NCBI GenBank assembly: GCA_964356415.1
Contig: CAYHHK010000062.1
Coordinates: 1 to 22,423 of the forward strand
Direction: 5' to 3'
DNA: 22,423 nucleotides
Origin: JAPLDB01 sp964356415
GTDB lineage: Bacteria; Bacteroidota; Bacteroidia; AKYH767-A; 2013-40CM-41-45
The notes beneath the pieces were generated by a model. The model was given only the letters and a program-made list of their open reading frames with translations. It searched no databases and was not told the origin of the DNA. Below, in pieces: positions 1 through 6,986 of the stretch (the stretch's first letter is position 1; every line of letters starts with the position of its first letter). The position numbers were made by a program, and so were the translations under genes.

Positions 1-98
1 GTTCATGAAAATGAATTCCTTAAAAGTAAATTTATTTTTTCTCTGAAACACATTTTTAAAAAATTATATTTTTGCTGCCCTTTGATTAGCAACAAGCT

Positions 99-350
99 TC
101 AATCGAATGTGATTTTTGCTTTGATCATGGGTATGTCGCCAGGTTTCACCGGGTGTTTGAAAGAAAGTTTATCTATGGAAGCGGTTACGGCAATTCTCCC
201 GGAATGGGTTTGAACTCCGATGGCACAGGCAATTTATCAGTTGTACGATCCGGCCATCATGTATAATTCCCATCGGCTTGTTGTCGTTTGGAAAACAACT
301 TCCATCATTGTAACTTCTGCCTCGTGGGGATATTTCGCTTTTCTTTTCAT
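99..350 (-). pseudogene. Acyl-CoA thioesterase (hotdog, YciA-like), frameshifted and truncated
   Basis: No single open frame covers this, but joined frames give a recognisable hotdog acyl-CoA thioesterase. The piece from the ATG at 350 reads MKRKAKYPHEAEVTMMEVVF. A second frame then gives PNDNKPMGIIHDGRIVQLI, and the first frame resumes with AIGVQTHSGRIAVTASIDK, then LSFKHPVKPGD. The family normally reads this as N-D-x-N-P-M-G ... G-G-R-I-V ... V-V-T-A-S-I-D ... S-F-x-x-P-I-K-x-G-D. The reading frame shifts near 290 (one base missing) and again near 230-236, and stops at TGA 99-101 after about 85 codons; the family usually has 130-170. The canonical second Gly of HGGR is Asp here. The ATG overlaps the TGA of the yhbP-like gene (ATGA), so it was the last gene of the nadA operon. 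Either true decay or assembly error; the missing C-terminal half favours decay. Confidence 0.72.
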
Positions 351-790
351 ACATGTACCCGCATTGGATCTTCAGATTTATTCCAGCGCAGCTTTTTTCC
401 AAATCCCAGCGTATTGTCGGTCATTTTAATGTCCGTTAGTTCAACCGCCCACAATTCACCGGGCATTATTAAGGCGAATGGAAATTTTTTGTAATATTTT
501 ATTTTTACAATCTCTAAAATTTCATTTGCAGGAATAAGGAAAATTCCGGTAAATTGAATTCCTTTGATTGTTCCGGTTTGATGAATATCAGGCACTATTG
601 TTCCTGCGACCTTACTATTTATCAATGCATTAATAATATGTTGCGTTGTTCGGTCTGATTTGAAAACAAGAGCGTCGAATTCTTCAACGTATGTATAAAA
701 ACAGTTCACGCAATGGGGAGTATTGTCAGATGCTGTGCAGAAGGTTAAGTTTTTTTGCTCCTTTAAAAATGTGCTGATTTTCTTGTCCAT
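347..790 (-). CDS. YhbP/UPF0306-family flavin-binding split-barrel protein
   Basis: A 147-residue protein of the pyridoxamine-5'-phosphate-oxidase-like split-barrel fold. The C-terminal stretch TDIKMTDNTLGFGKKLRW (about residues 117-134) closely resembles the E. coli YhbP signature (FTDNTLGFGKK), and the upstream GTIKGIQFTG matches the family's IRGVQFKG strand. Length equals that of the family. Its exact reaction is not established; members are thought to bind a flavin. It starts 11 bp after the stop of the NorC-like cytochrome gene and its stop overlaps the start of the decayed thioesterase (ATGA), so it belongs to the nadA operon. Start is ATG at 790. A flavoprotein beside a NorC-like cytochrome suggests a redox job, which is inference from context only. 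Confidence 0.82.
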   Translation of the reverse strand: MDKKISTFLKEQKNLTFCTASDNTPHCVNCFYTYVEEFDALVFKSDRTTQHIINALINSKVAGTIVPDIHQTGTIKGIQFTGIFLIPANEILEIVKIKYYKKFPFALIMPGELWAVELTDIKMTDNTLGFGKKLRWNKSEDPMRVHV

Positions 791-801
791 TTATTTTGTT
801 A

Positions 802-1161
802 TTAATTTTTGGATGTTGCTTCTGTTTGATCGACATATTTGAGGAATTCAACCAACTTATTAATTTCACTATCGGACAATTTGAAGTCAGGCATCCGGTA
901 TGTTCCTGATTTCATGATTGCCCTTGCATATACCTCACCTTTTCCTTTTTGAGACATCACTGTCGTAAGATCCGGACCGAGGTAACCGCCTAAGCCATAA
1001 AACTGGTGGCATGAGGTACAATTGTATTTTTGAAAAATCAGTTTGCCATTGATTGCATCAGGGTTAGCTTCTATTTTCGGCAGTTCTGTTCCTGTAGTAT
1101 ACACGAATGCAGAATAGAGCACGAAGGATATCAGAAGCACGAAGGATGTCATCAACCTCAT
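802..1161 (-). CDS. Membrane-anchored monohaem cytochrome c, NorC-like
   Basis: About 119 residues: one N-terminal transmembrane anchor (residues 4-23) followed by a periplasmic c-type cytochrome domain. The haem motif C-T-S-C-H is at about residues 48-52, and the likely axial Met is in YRMPDF near residue 90. The run HQFYGLGGYLGPDLTTV and the end MPDFKLSDSEINKLVEFLK are typical of NorC, the small subunit of cytochrome-c-dependent nitric oxide reductase. No NorB partner is visible in the window, so it may serve a norB elsewhere or act as a free electron carrier. I take the ATG at 1161; an in-frame TTG at 1167 would overlap the nadX stop by 4 bases (TTGA). Either way it is tightly coupled to nadX. 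Confidence 0.85.
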   Translation of the reverse strand: MRLMTSFVLLISFVLYSAFVYTTGTELPKIEANPDAINGKLIFQKYNCTSCHQFYGLGGYLGPDLTTVMSQKGKGEVYARAIMKSGTYRMPDFKLSDSEINKLVEFLKYVDQTEATSKN

Positions 1162-1163
1162 AT

Positions 1164-1955
1164 TCAACAGCCGATTTTTATTTTATTGTCAATATTTGTA
1201 AGGACCGATTGTGCACTTAACAGTGCGAGGTAACTTGTCTTGGGATTTGGACTTGGAAAATTACGGGTAATGGTATGAATTGTCCCGAATTTTCCTTTGC
1301 AAATGATCTCATGATTATTGGTAGTTGTATTCGGATCGGCAACAATACTTACTTTGATATTTTTGAATTTTGAAGCAAGAAATAAACTTGCTGCGACATT
1401 GATATTCTGTGGAAAGCAATTTACCGCATCAAAAATATTGCCTTCGAAGATTATTTTTTTCTTCTTTAATAATGACAGATTTATTTTCAGGTTTTTTACA
1501 AAAGGGCTTTCCTGCAAACCTGCAGGTGGTTTGCTGGTAATGAGTTCAAGCGAGTCAATTTTGTTTGAGACAGCTTTGATGGCATCCAACCCTGCAATGG
1601 CTCCTGATGGAATAAATACTTCGCATCCTGAGATTTTCTTTAGAAGATTGTTTTTTGAAATCAGACCACCGGTGCTGATTACCATTAATTTCTTCTTTAG
1701 TTGATACAAGGACAGTACCTTAATAATTTCTCTTACTGCAGAAGGACTTGCGGCTTCTATAATAAGATCATTATTTAGGATTGCTTCTTCCAGACTGACT
1801 ATTTTGGGTTTGTTAATCTTTAGTTTTTTCTGAAGCTGAAGTGCTGAAGGCTGATTTTCATCAACCAGTGATCGCAATTGTATCCCACCTCGTTTTTCCA
1901 AGGTAAAGGCCAATGCTGTTCCGATATTTCCACATCCGATAAGAGCCGCTTTCAC
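1164..1955 (-). CDS. nadX: L-aspartate dehydrogenase
   Basis: Oxidises L-aspartate to iminoaspartate with NAD(P)+, supplying the substrate of quinolinate synthase. At 263 residues it has the family length. Visible motifs are the Rossmann loop GCGNIG (7-12), IPSGAIAGLDAIKA (115-128), PQNINVAAS (182-190), the catalytic His215 in ADPNTTTNNHEI, and NPKTS (237-241). It lies 9 bp behind nadA, and the two enzymes give consecutive steps. A dehydrogenase in place of the oxygen- or fumarate-using oxidase NadB allows NAD synthesis without oxygen. The start is GTG at 1953-1955, chosen because the Rossmann strand MKAALIGCG begins directly after it. nadC is not in the window. Confidence 0.92.
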   Translation of the reverse strand: MKAALIGCGNIGTALAFTLEKRGGIQLRSLVDENQPSALQLQKKLKINKPKIVSLEEAILNNDLIIEAASPSAVREIIKVLSLYQLKKKLMVISTGGLISKNNLLKKISGCEVFIPSGAIAGLDAIKAVSNKIDSLELITSKPPAGLQESPFVKNLKINLSLLKKKKIIFEGNIFDAVNCFPQNINVAASLFLASKFKNIKVSIVADPNTTTNNHEIICKGKFGTIHTITRNFPSPNPKTSYLALLSAQSVLTNIDNKIKIGC

Positions 1956-1964
1956 TTTTGATAT

Positions 1965-2873
1965 TTAAGATACTGCCAGCATTTTGTCTATAGCCTTTTT
2001 GGCCTGCAGGCGGATATTTTCATTTAGCTGAATTTCATATTGATTTTTCAGCAATGCATCATAAACCGATTGCAGTGTGATTATTTTCATGTAGGGACAA
2101 AAGTTGCAGAACGAGAAAAATGTTTTGCCGGGCAAATCTTCCCGTAGTTTATCGGTCATGCCGCATTCGGTTACTACAATGTATTCGCTGCTGTTATCGA
2201 GTTGTGCAAACTTTGCCATACCACCGGTGCTGCAAACGTGATCAGCAACTTTCAGGATATCCGTCCTGCATTCAGGGTGAGCGATGATTTTAGATCCCGG
2301 ATGTTCTTCCTTGAACTCCACCAGGCTTTCTGCATCCAGCAACTGGTGTACGGCGCAGTAGCCATCCCATAAAATAATTTCTTTGTCTGATTTTGATTGT
2401 ACGTAACGACCCAGGTTTTTGTCAGGAAGAAAGATAACTTGTTTTTGCGGAATTGAATTAACCACATTCACGGCGTTGGCAGATGTACAGCACACATCGC
2501 ATAAGGCTTTTACATCAGCATTGGTATTTACATATCCAACCACTGCTGCTTCAGGATATTTTGTTTTCAGAGCTTTCACAGCTTCCGGTGTTGCCATATC
2601 GGCAAGTGAACAGGCGGCTTCTTCTTTTGGAAGAAGTACAGTTTTCTGTGGGCTTAGTATTTTTGCTGTTTCTGCCATGAACCGCACCCCGCAAAAAACA
2701 ATGATATCTGCGTTTGTGGCGGCTGCTTTTCGTGAAAGTTCGAGGGAGTCTCCGATGAAGTCGGCTACACGGTAGATTTCCTTTCGCTGGTAATTGTGGA
2801 CAAGAATTACTGCATTCTTTTCTTTTTTTAGCCGGTTGATATTGTCTATAAGAGTTTGTATGTCCTGGTTCAT
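1965..2873 (-). CDS. nadA: Quinolinate synthase A
   Basis: Condenses iminoaspartate with dihydroxyacetone phosphate to quinolinate, the second step of de novo NAD synthesis, using an oxygen-sensitive [4Fe-4S] cluster. The 302 residues match the short form of the family. Likely cluster ligands are Cys88 (AACSLADM), Cys173 (WDGYCAVH) and Cys259 (CNFCPYMK). Other family stretches are VHNYQR (25-30), GDSLELSR (41-48), HPEC (199-202) and STGGMA (215-220). First gene of an operon with nadX, a NorC-like cytochrome, a yhbP-like gene and a thioesterase remnant. The ATG at 2873 fits the family N-terminus. The leader from the predicted start of transcription (about 2958) is some 85 nt. Confidence 0.96.
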   Translation of the reverse strand: MNQDIQTLIDNINRLKKEKNAVILVHNYQRKEIYRVADFIGDSLELSRKAAATNADIIVFCGVRFMAETAKILSPQKTVLLPKEEAACSLADMATPEAVKALKTKYPEAAVVGYVNTNADVKALCDVCCTSANAVNVVNSIPQKQVIFLPDKNLGRYVQSKSDKEIILWDGYCAVHQLLDAESLVEFKEEHPGSKIIAHPECRTDILKVADHVCSTGGMAKFAQLDNSSEYIVVTECGMTDKLREDLPGKTFFSFCNFCPYMKIITLQSVYDALLKNQYEIQLNENIRLQAKKAIDKMLAVS

Positions 2874-2963
2874 TCTGTTGTTTCTTAATTTATCATCAGT
2901 TCAGGGTTTTAGCAAAATATTTTTGTCAAAATTGAACTGGATTAATCCGAAGGGAAAATTTTC

Positions 2964-3029
2964 CAAAAGTATCTTTTTACATAGCGATAGGGATGATATT
3001 CGTCATGTTTGTAAAATGACTTCTGTCAT
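2964..3029 (-). promoter_or_regulatory. nadA promoter with tandem ATGAC-N4-GTCAT sites
   Basis: Read on the minus strand: a perfect palindrome ATGAC-N4-GTCAT at 3016-3029, a second copy with one mismatch (ATGAT-N4-GTCAT) at 2993-3006, 23 bp centre to centre, then a -7 box TACTTTTG (TAnnTTTG, perfect) at 2964-2971. The centre of the proximal site is 28.5 bp from the box edge, so about 41-42 bp from the expected transcription start. That is the class II position for a CRP/FNR-family activator. No -33 element is evident. The distal site overlaps the stop codon of the LOG-family gene (3026-3028). Confidence 0.72.
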
Positions 3030-3769
3030 TTCCGAAAATGATTCTTTTCACGCAAAAATTTGTTCGGTAAAATGCGTTGTTTGGGTTTTAATTCATATTT
3101 CAAAATGCTCTTTTCTTTAATCACAGCAATAGCATCTTCAATAGAATCGGTGGCGTGGTAAAGAACAAATTCCTGATCAGTGATCGTTTTTTGTTCCTTC
3201 ATTTTTTCAAGATGCAAGAGAAGATCATTGTAAAAATATTTACAAAAAATAATGACAGGAAATTCGGTGATCTTTTTTGTCTGAATTAAGGTGACTGCTT
3301 CAAAGAATTCATCCATGGTGCCAAAGCCTCCCGGCATCACAATGAAAGCATAGGAGTATTTGATGAGCAAGGTTTTTCTCACAAAAAAATAGCGGATGCT
3401 CACCCATCTGTCGAGATATGCATTTGGTTTTTGTTCATGGTTGAGAACAATGTTACATCCCACTGACTTTCCGCCTACATCTTTGGCTCCTCTGTTTGCC
3501 GCCTCCATCAATCCGGGACCGCCACCGGTAAGGATTGTAAATCCCAGTTTCGCCGTTTCAGCACCAACTTTTCTGGTGAGGTCATAATATTCATGTCCTT
3601 CACTAAATCTGGCTGATCCAAAAACAGTTACGCACGGACCAATGAAATGCAGTGCTCTGAAACCTTTGAGGAATTCGAAAAAAATCTTGATAAGGAATTT
3701 TAGTTCCTGCCATCTGGATTGGGGGCCATCCAGAAATTTTATTTCTTCTTTTATGACCGGCCTTTGCAT
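3026..3769 (-). CDS. LOG-family (TIGR00730) Rossmann-fold nucleotide hydrolase-like protein
   Basis: A 247-residue member of the LYSINE DECARBOXYLASE-like/LOG family; characterised members are phosphoribohydrolases that release a base from a nucleoside 5'-monophosphate. The family motifs are both present: GGGPGLMEAANRGA (near residues 83-96) and PGGFGTMDE (PGGxGTxxE, near 145-153). The N-terminal 45 residues form an extra helical stretch seen in longer bacterial members. The start is taken as ATG at 3769; a TTG two codons upstream (3775) is in frame but less likely. It follows usp1 by 27 bp and should be in the usp operon. Despite the family's plant-hormone name, its substrate here is unknown. 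Its last codons lie inside the nadA operator. Confidence 0.88.
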   Translation of the reverse strand: MQRPVIKEEIKFLDGPQSRWQELKFLIKIFFEFLKGFRALHFIGPCVTVFGSARFSEGHEYYDLTRKVGAETAKLGFTILTGGGPGLMEAANRGAKDVGGKSVGCNIVLNHEQKPNAYLDRWVSIRYFFVRKTLLIKYSYAFIVMPGGFGTMDEFFEAVTLIQTKKITEFPVIIFCKYFYNDLLLHLEKMKEQKTITDQEFVLYHATDSIEDAIAVIKEKSILKYELKPKQRILPNKFLREKNHFRK

Positions 3770-3796
3770 ATACAAATTAAACAGAAATGGTAAGGA

Positions 3797-4642
3797 CTAC
3801 AACAGCGGGCGGTCTGTTGTTTGCAAAGCAAGCAATGGAATTCTGATTTGGTGTGACATGAGCTTAGTAATGCTCTGATTGAAGAGGGATTCAGGAAAAT
3901 GTTTTTGATGGGTAAACATAACTAAAATATCAGCAGGATATTTTTTAAGGAAAAATTCAATCCCTTTGGGAATACTGGTGTTTTTTGAAATGAAGCCTGA
4001 GATTTTCGGATATTTTACATGCTTCCTGATTTTCTGTGTCATCTTGCTGATTTCAGAATCGGAATGAATGAGGTGCTTGTCATCCACATATACAAAGACA
4101 ATTTCAGCTCCGAACGCCGCGGCAAAAGGTACAAGCGTCGTTGCCGATAAAATATTGTCATCTTTCAGGTCAGTTGCAAAAACAATTTTTTTGATGTCAT
4201 TGAACTCCGCATCCTTCGGAATGCAGAGAACCGGACAGGTTGCATGCTGTAAAACCCGGGATGCAGTACTTCCCATCAGCAGACGTTCAAGTTTATTAGT
4301 GCCTGTTGATCCCATTACGATTAGGTCAACATTTTGTTTGTTTGCAGCGGAAAGTATTTCGGAATATCCTGCTCCTGTTTCAAGCATTGTTTCCAGTTTG
4401 ACCCGGGGAAATTTATTTTTGAGCTTTTGCCTGAGCGCAGATAAATTTTTTGAAGCAGCTGATTTAAGCAAGTCTTCAGTATTGGTGGTGATTGTAAACT
4501 GACCTTGCGTAAAATCGGCCGGGCTTTCATAAGTATGAAAAAGTATAAGCGCTGAATTCAATTTATCAGCAAGAGCGCAGGCGTATTGTGCAGCATTCAT
4601 AGCATGCTTTGAGAAATCAGTCGGACAAAGGATCGTTTTCAT
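3797..4642 (-). CDS. Universal stress protein, tandem UspA domains
   Basis: A 281-residue protein of two UspA domains. The first (about 1-140) begins MKTILCPTDFS and carries a complete ATP-binding motif G111-x2-G114-x9-G124-S125 (in VMGSTGTNKLERLLMGST). The second (about 148-281, beginning KKIVFATDL) lacks the glycine motif and is probably non-binding. Two-domain Usp proteins are common in Bacteroidota and typically rise in starvation or oxygen limitation. It sits 73 bp behind usp2 and 27 bp ahead of the LOG-family gene on the same strand, so all three likely share the promoter at 5685-5751. The ligand and partner are not shown by the sequence. Confidence 0.92.
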   Translation of the reverse strand: MKTILCPTDFSKHAMNAAQYACALADKLNSALILFHTYESPADFTQGQFTITTNTEDLLKSAASKNLSALRQKLKNKFPRVKLETMLETGAGYSEILSAANKQNVDLIVMGSTGTNKLERLLMGSTASRVLQHATCPVLCIPKDAEFNDIKKIVFATDLKDDNILSATTLVPFAAAFGAEIVFVYVDDKHLIHSDSEISKMTQKIRKHVKYPKISGFISKNTSIPKGIEFFLKKYPADILVMFTHQKHFPESLFNQSITKLMSHQIRIPLLALQTTDRPLL

Positions 4643-4715
4643 TGAGATGCTGCTTTTAAATATCGGTTATTCAGGAGATCACTTTACTGTCTGGCCTGAT
4701 GTTATGTGCCAGGCT

Positions 4716-5612
4716 TTAATAAAATCGTAAATCTATGGAATTGGGGTTAAACTGAGGACGAATACTTAATACAGGAATCGGAGAATGGTTCACAAGCTGC
4801 TGGGCGTAAGGTCCTGAAAAGTATTCTATAATGCTCATCCGGTCCATGTCACTCATACTGATGATCATATCAACTCCGATTGAAGCTGCATGTTTCAGCA
4901 ATGTATCAGCCAGGTAATCGCTTTGAATTATTTTTACCTTACAGCTCAGTCCTTTCTTCTCCACGATCTTCCGGATCTGTTCGGCTTCCATTTCAATTTT
5001 CTTTTTGTGCGGTTTTGTAAATTCTGTGTCAATTCCAAGCACCTGAATGCCCGCATTATAGAGCAAAGCTAAATCAATTGCATAGTTTATCTTTTCACGT
5101 GAATGCGGCTTATCTCTGAATGGAACGAGGATGTTTTTAAACCCCGGTGTTTTCTGGTCTTTTTGTACTGAAAGAACAGGACATTTTGCATCTTTGATAA
5201 TTGAGAAAGTATTGCTTCCCACAAAAAACTCTTTGATACCTGAGGCGCCATGAGTACCCATTACAATCAGATCAGCTTTTATTTTTTTGCTCACGTTCAG
5301 GATCTCTTTCTTCGGATTCCCTATAACTGTAAGTGTATTTATTTTTGAGTATCCTTTTTTCTTTAAGTTGTCAGCAATTTCATTCAACCTGACATTGCTT
5401 TGGTCGGCAATGTTTTTTTCATAGTCTTCATGAAAATCAGGCGGATCAAATACACCGGTTCCTGAAGTTACCGAGAGACTCTCCGGAACATGCAGGAGCG
5501 TAATTTCTGCATCGCAGATTTTTGCCAGGTAGGCAGCGTGATCCAATGCTTTCAATGATGTTTTTGAAAAATCGATTGGGATGAGGATTTTTTTAATTTG
5601 ATAATAACTCAT
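4716..5612 (-). CDS. Universal stress protein, tandem UspA domains
   Basis: A 298-residue two-domain UspA protein and probable paralogue of the next gene. Domain one (about 1-150) opens with KKILIPIDFSKTSLKAL and has the nucleotide-binding motif G119-x2-G122-x9-G132-S133 (VMGTHGASGIKEFFVGS). Domain two (about 157-290, FKNILVPFRDK) has SMSDMDRM where the glycine motif would be, so it probably does not bind ATP. First gene of the leftward usp - usp - LOG unit. The ATG at 5612 gives the normal N-terminus. Upstream lie two ATGAC-type palindromes and a -7-like box, implying the same control as the nadA operon. Confidence 0.93.
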   Translation of the reverse strand: MSYYQIKKILIPIDFSKTSLKALDHAAYLAKICDAEITLLHVPESLSVTSGTGVFDPPDFHEDYEKNIADQSNVRLNEIADNLKKKGYSKINTLTVIGNPKKEILNVSKKIKADLIVMGTHGASGIKEFFVGSNTFSIIKDAKCPVLSVQKDQKTPGFKNILVPFRDKPHSREKINYAIDLALLYNAGIQVLGIDTEFTKPHKKKIEMEAEQIRKIVEKKGLSCKVKIIQSDYLADTLLKHAASIGVDMIISMSDMDRMSIIEYFSGPYAQQLVNHSPIPVLSIRPQFNPNSIDLRFY

Positions 5613-5684
5613 AAAGTTGAATTAAGAAGTAATAATAAAACAGATCTGTTGTCAAATTATTTTAAATCTGCTTGAATAGTTATG

Positions 5685-5751
5685 CAATATTATGGCTGTT
5701 GTCAGCATTGCCTAGATGACATGCAACATAAGTCAATATGATTTTTGTCAT
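5685..5751 (-). promoter_or_regulatory. usp operon promoter with tandem ATGAC-type sites
   Basis: Minus-strand reading: distal site ATGAT-N4-GTCAT at 5738-5751, proximal site at 5716-5729 (ATGAC-N4-AACAT on the plus strand, 8 of 10 matches), 22 bp apart, then a -7-like box TAATATTG at 5685-5692 (one mismatch to TAnnTTTG). The proximal centre is 30.5 bp from the box, one or two more than in the other promoters. A further weak copy (ATGGC-N4-GTCAG, 5692-5705) overlaps the box. This is the least regular of the six promoters. Confidence 0.5.
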
Positions 5752-5805
5752 GTTATTCTGCTTGTGGGCAATTTTAGAGCAATCGGCCATACTGATATTA
5801 TCCAT

Positions 5806-5871
5806 GTACTATAAATCATACATGAATATGATCACTGTCATTCATGTTGCATTTTACTGGAGGTAACTTTA
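5806..5871 (+). promoter_or_regulatory. Promoter of the 43-aa basic protein with tandem ATGAC-type sites
   Basis: Proximal site ATGAT-N4-GTCAT at 5828-5841. A degenerate distal site lies at 5806-5819, where only the right half (ATCAT) is kept, 22 bp upstream. The -7-like box TAACTTTA is at 5864-5871 (one mismatch), its edge 29.5 bp from the proximal centre. Transcription would start near 5878, about 10 nt before the ATG at 5888. The GGAGG at 5859-5863 lies just upstream of the box, so I do not read it as a ribosome binding site. Confidence 0.62.
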
Positions 5872-5887
5872 AGCAAAACTGATTGCG

Positions 5888-6019
5888 ATGGCACAAACAA
5901 GAAAGGGACAAAAGTATAACAGGGTGGAATCGTATACCCGCATTGTGAATGGAAAGAAGCAAGTAGTCAGAACCCACGACAAGAGCAATCCTATTACCAG
6001 CAGGGGCAAAGGTAAATAG
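5888..6019 (+). CDS. Small basic protein, 43 residues, unknown function
   Basis: A complete 43-codon frame from ATG 5888 to TAG 6017-6019. It begins MAQTRKGQKYNRVESYTR, continues IVNGKKQVVRTHDK and ends ITSRGKGK. Twelve Lys/Arg plus one His against two acidic residues make it strongly basic. It has no signal peptide or membrane segment, so it may bind nucleic acid or ribosomes, which is inference. The in-frame stop TAA at 5870-5872 excludes an earlier start. The support for a real gene is the promoter: an ATGAC-type operator and a -7-like box spaced exactly as for larger genes in the window, with a short leader. I do not recognise a named family. Confidence 0.68.
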   Translation: MAQTRKGQKYNRVESYTRIVNGKKQVVRTHDKSNPITSRGKGK

Positions 6020-6059
6020 GGAGTTCCTGCAGCGGTTTTGATCCGGTTTTTATTTGTTG

Positions 6060-6078
6060 TCTTTCTATAGTAGAAAGA
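6060..6078. other. Hairpin downstream of the 43-aa gene
   Basis: Perfect 8-bp stem TCTTTCTA / TAGAAAGA around the 3-nt loop TAG. It lies 40 bp after the stop of the 43-aa gene. No T-run follows on the plus strand, so it is not a standard intrinsic terminator; it could still mark the 3' end of that short transcript. Confidence 0.35.
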
Positions 6079-6161
6079 GAGTGGTCTGATTAGACATTTT
6101 TTTTGTCTGAAACGGTTTCATTCATTTTTCCATTCTGGCATGAAAGCGTAATTATTTCCAC

Positions 6162-6227
6162 ATGACTACAATCATATCATGGAATATCTCAAGTCATTCA
6201 TTGTGGAATCCCCGGGAAGTAATTTTG
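6162..6227 (+). promoter_or_regulatory. Promoter of the barrel protein with tandem ATGAC-type sites
   Basis: Distal site ATGAC-N4-ATCAT at 6162-6175 and proximal site ATATC-N4-GTCAT at 6184-6197, 22 bp apart. A perfect -7 box TAATTTTG follows at 6220-6227, its edge 29.5 bp from the proximal centre. Predicted start of transcription is near 6234, leaving a leader of about 113 nt before the ATG at 6347. That leader contains a perfect 7-bp hairpin at 6269-6289 (TGCAGTA / TACTGCA). Confidence 0.68.
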
Positions 6228-6268
6228 TTTTGGAGAGATAGTTTATCGAGTCGCATTGATATTTGAAA

Positions 6269-6289
6269 TGCAGTAAATGAAGTACTGCA
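6269..6289 (+). other. Leader hairpin upstream of the barrel-protein gene
   Basis: Stem TGCAGTA / TACTGCA with a 7-nt loop, within the predicted 5' leader of the gene at 6347. No T-run or known riboswitch core is visible, so any regulatory role is open. Confidence 0.35.
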
Positions 6290-6346
6290 ATGTTATTTTC
6301 AGTGTAACTTAATTGCATAGAGAAATTCTTTTGAAAACATCCACCA

Positions 6347-6889
6347 ATGAAGAAACATACATTAATGGTTATCGCTTTTTCCTTTGTTTCAATCGCTGCA
6401 TTCTCTCAGGCAGCAGATGAAGCAAAAATTCCGCATTATAAATATGCCATCGGTATTGGCGCAGGATTTTCTACCGGCTACGGCTTATCTTTTCGTTACA
6501 CGCCATCTAAATTTGGATTGCAGGCAAATTTTGCTCCTTATTACAGTGAAACAGTAAAGACTTATAGTGGAGGCATCACTTTTCTATATACACTGATTGA
6601 AGCCAGGACAACCAATTTATTTATATATCAGGGAAACCATTACTACAGCAATTCAACTATTGAATTCAGGGATACGGTTTCACAGATTTATTATTCTTCC
6701 GATCCGGACCTGCCGAATGTTGTGAAAGAGAAGACCACTGAAAGCTATTTCAATAATGGCATTGGCTTCGGAATTGAAATAATCATTGCAAAGCGAATCG
6801 GTTTTAACCTCATGGCGGGCTATGGCTTCTATGTGAATTTCACGCAAGTGAATGTAACGGGAGAGGCGGGGTTGTATTATAAATTCTGA
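6347..6889 (+). CDS. Small outer-membrane beta-barrel protein
   Basis: A 180-residue protein with a signal peptide (MKKHTLMVIAFSFVSIAAFSQA, cleavage after about residue 20-22). Alternating amphipathic strands follow, rich in Gly, Tyr and Phe (GIGAGFSTGYGLSFRYTP; GFNLMAGYGFYV), and the protein ends in Phe, as barrel proteins do for BAM-mediated assembly. Roughly eight strands fit the length, as in OmpW/OmpA-like barrels, but no specific family is recognised. It stands alone behind its own operator-bearing promoter. What passes through it or binds it cannot be told from sequence. Confidence 0.75.
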   Translation: MKKHTLMVIAFSFVSIAAFSQAADEAKIPHYKYAIGIGAGFSTGYGLSFRYTPSKFGLQANFAPYYSETVKTYSGGITFLYTLIEARTTNLFIYQGNHYYSNSTIEFRDTVSQIYYSSDPDLPNVVKEKTTESYFNNGIGFGIEIIIAKRIGFNLMAGYGFYVNFTQVNVTGEAGLYYKF

Positions 6890-6986
6890 CAAACCATGGT
6901 TAATTGTGGCCTTCATCACTCTGTAGTATTTAAAATGAAAATAGTAATCACGTCAATTAGATATTAAATCTTAACTCTTAGCGATC

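Noticed and set aside
169..402. A 77-codon leftward frame with its own start
   Set aside because: Its first part overlaps yhbP out of frame and only its middle matches the thioesterase; it is one fragment of the frameshifted gene, not a separate gene.
6943..6956. AGTAA-N4-GTCAA upstream of the serine hydrolase as another operator
   Set aside because: Only the right half matches, no tandem copy lies 22 bp upstream and there is no TTTG box at the expected distance.
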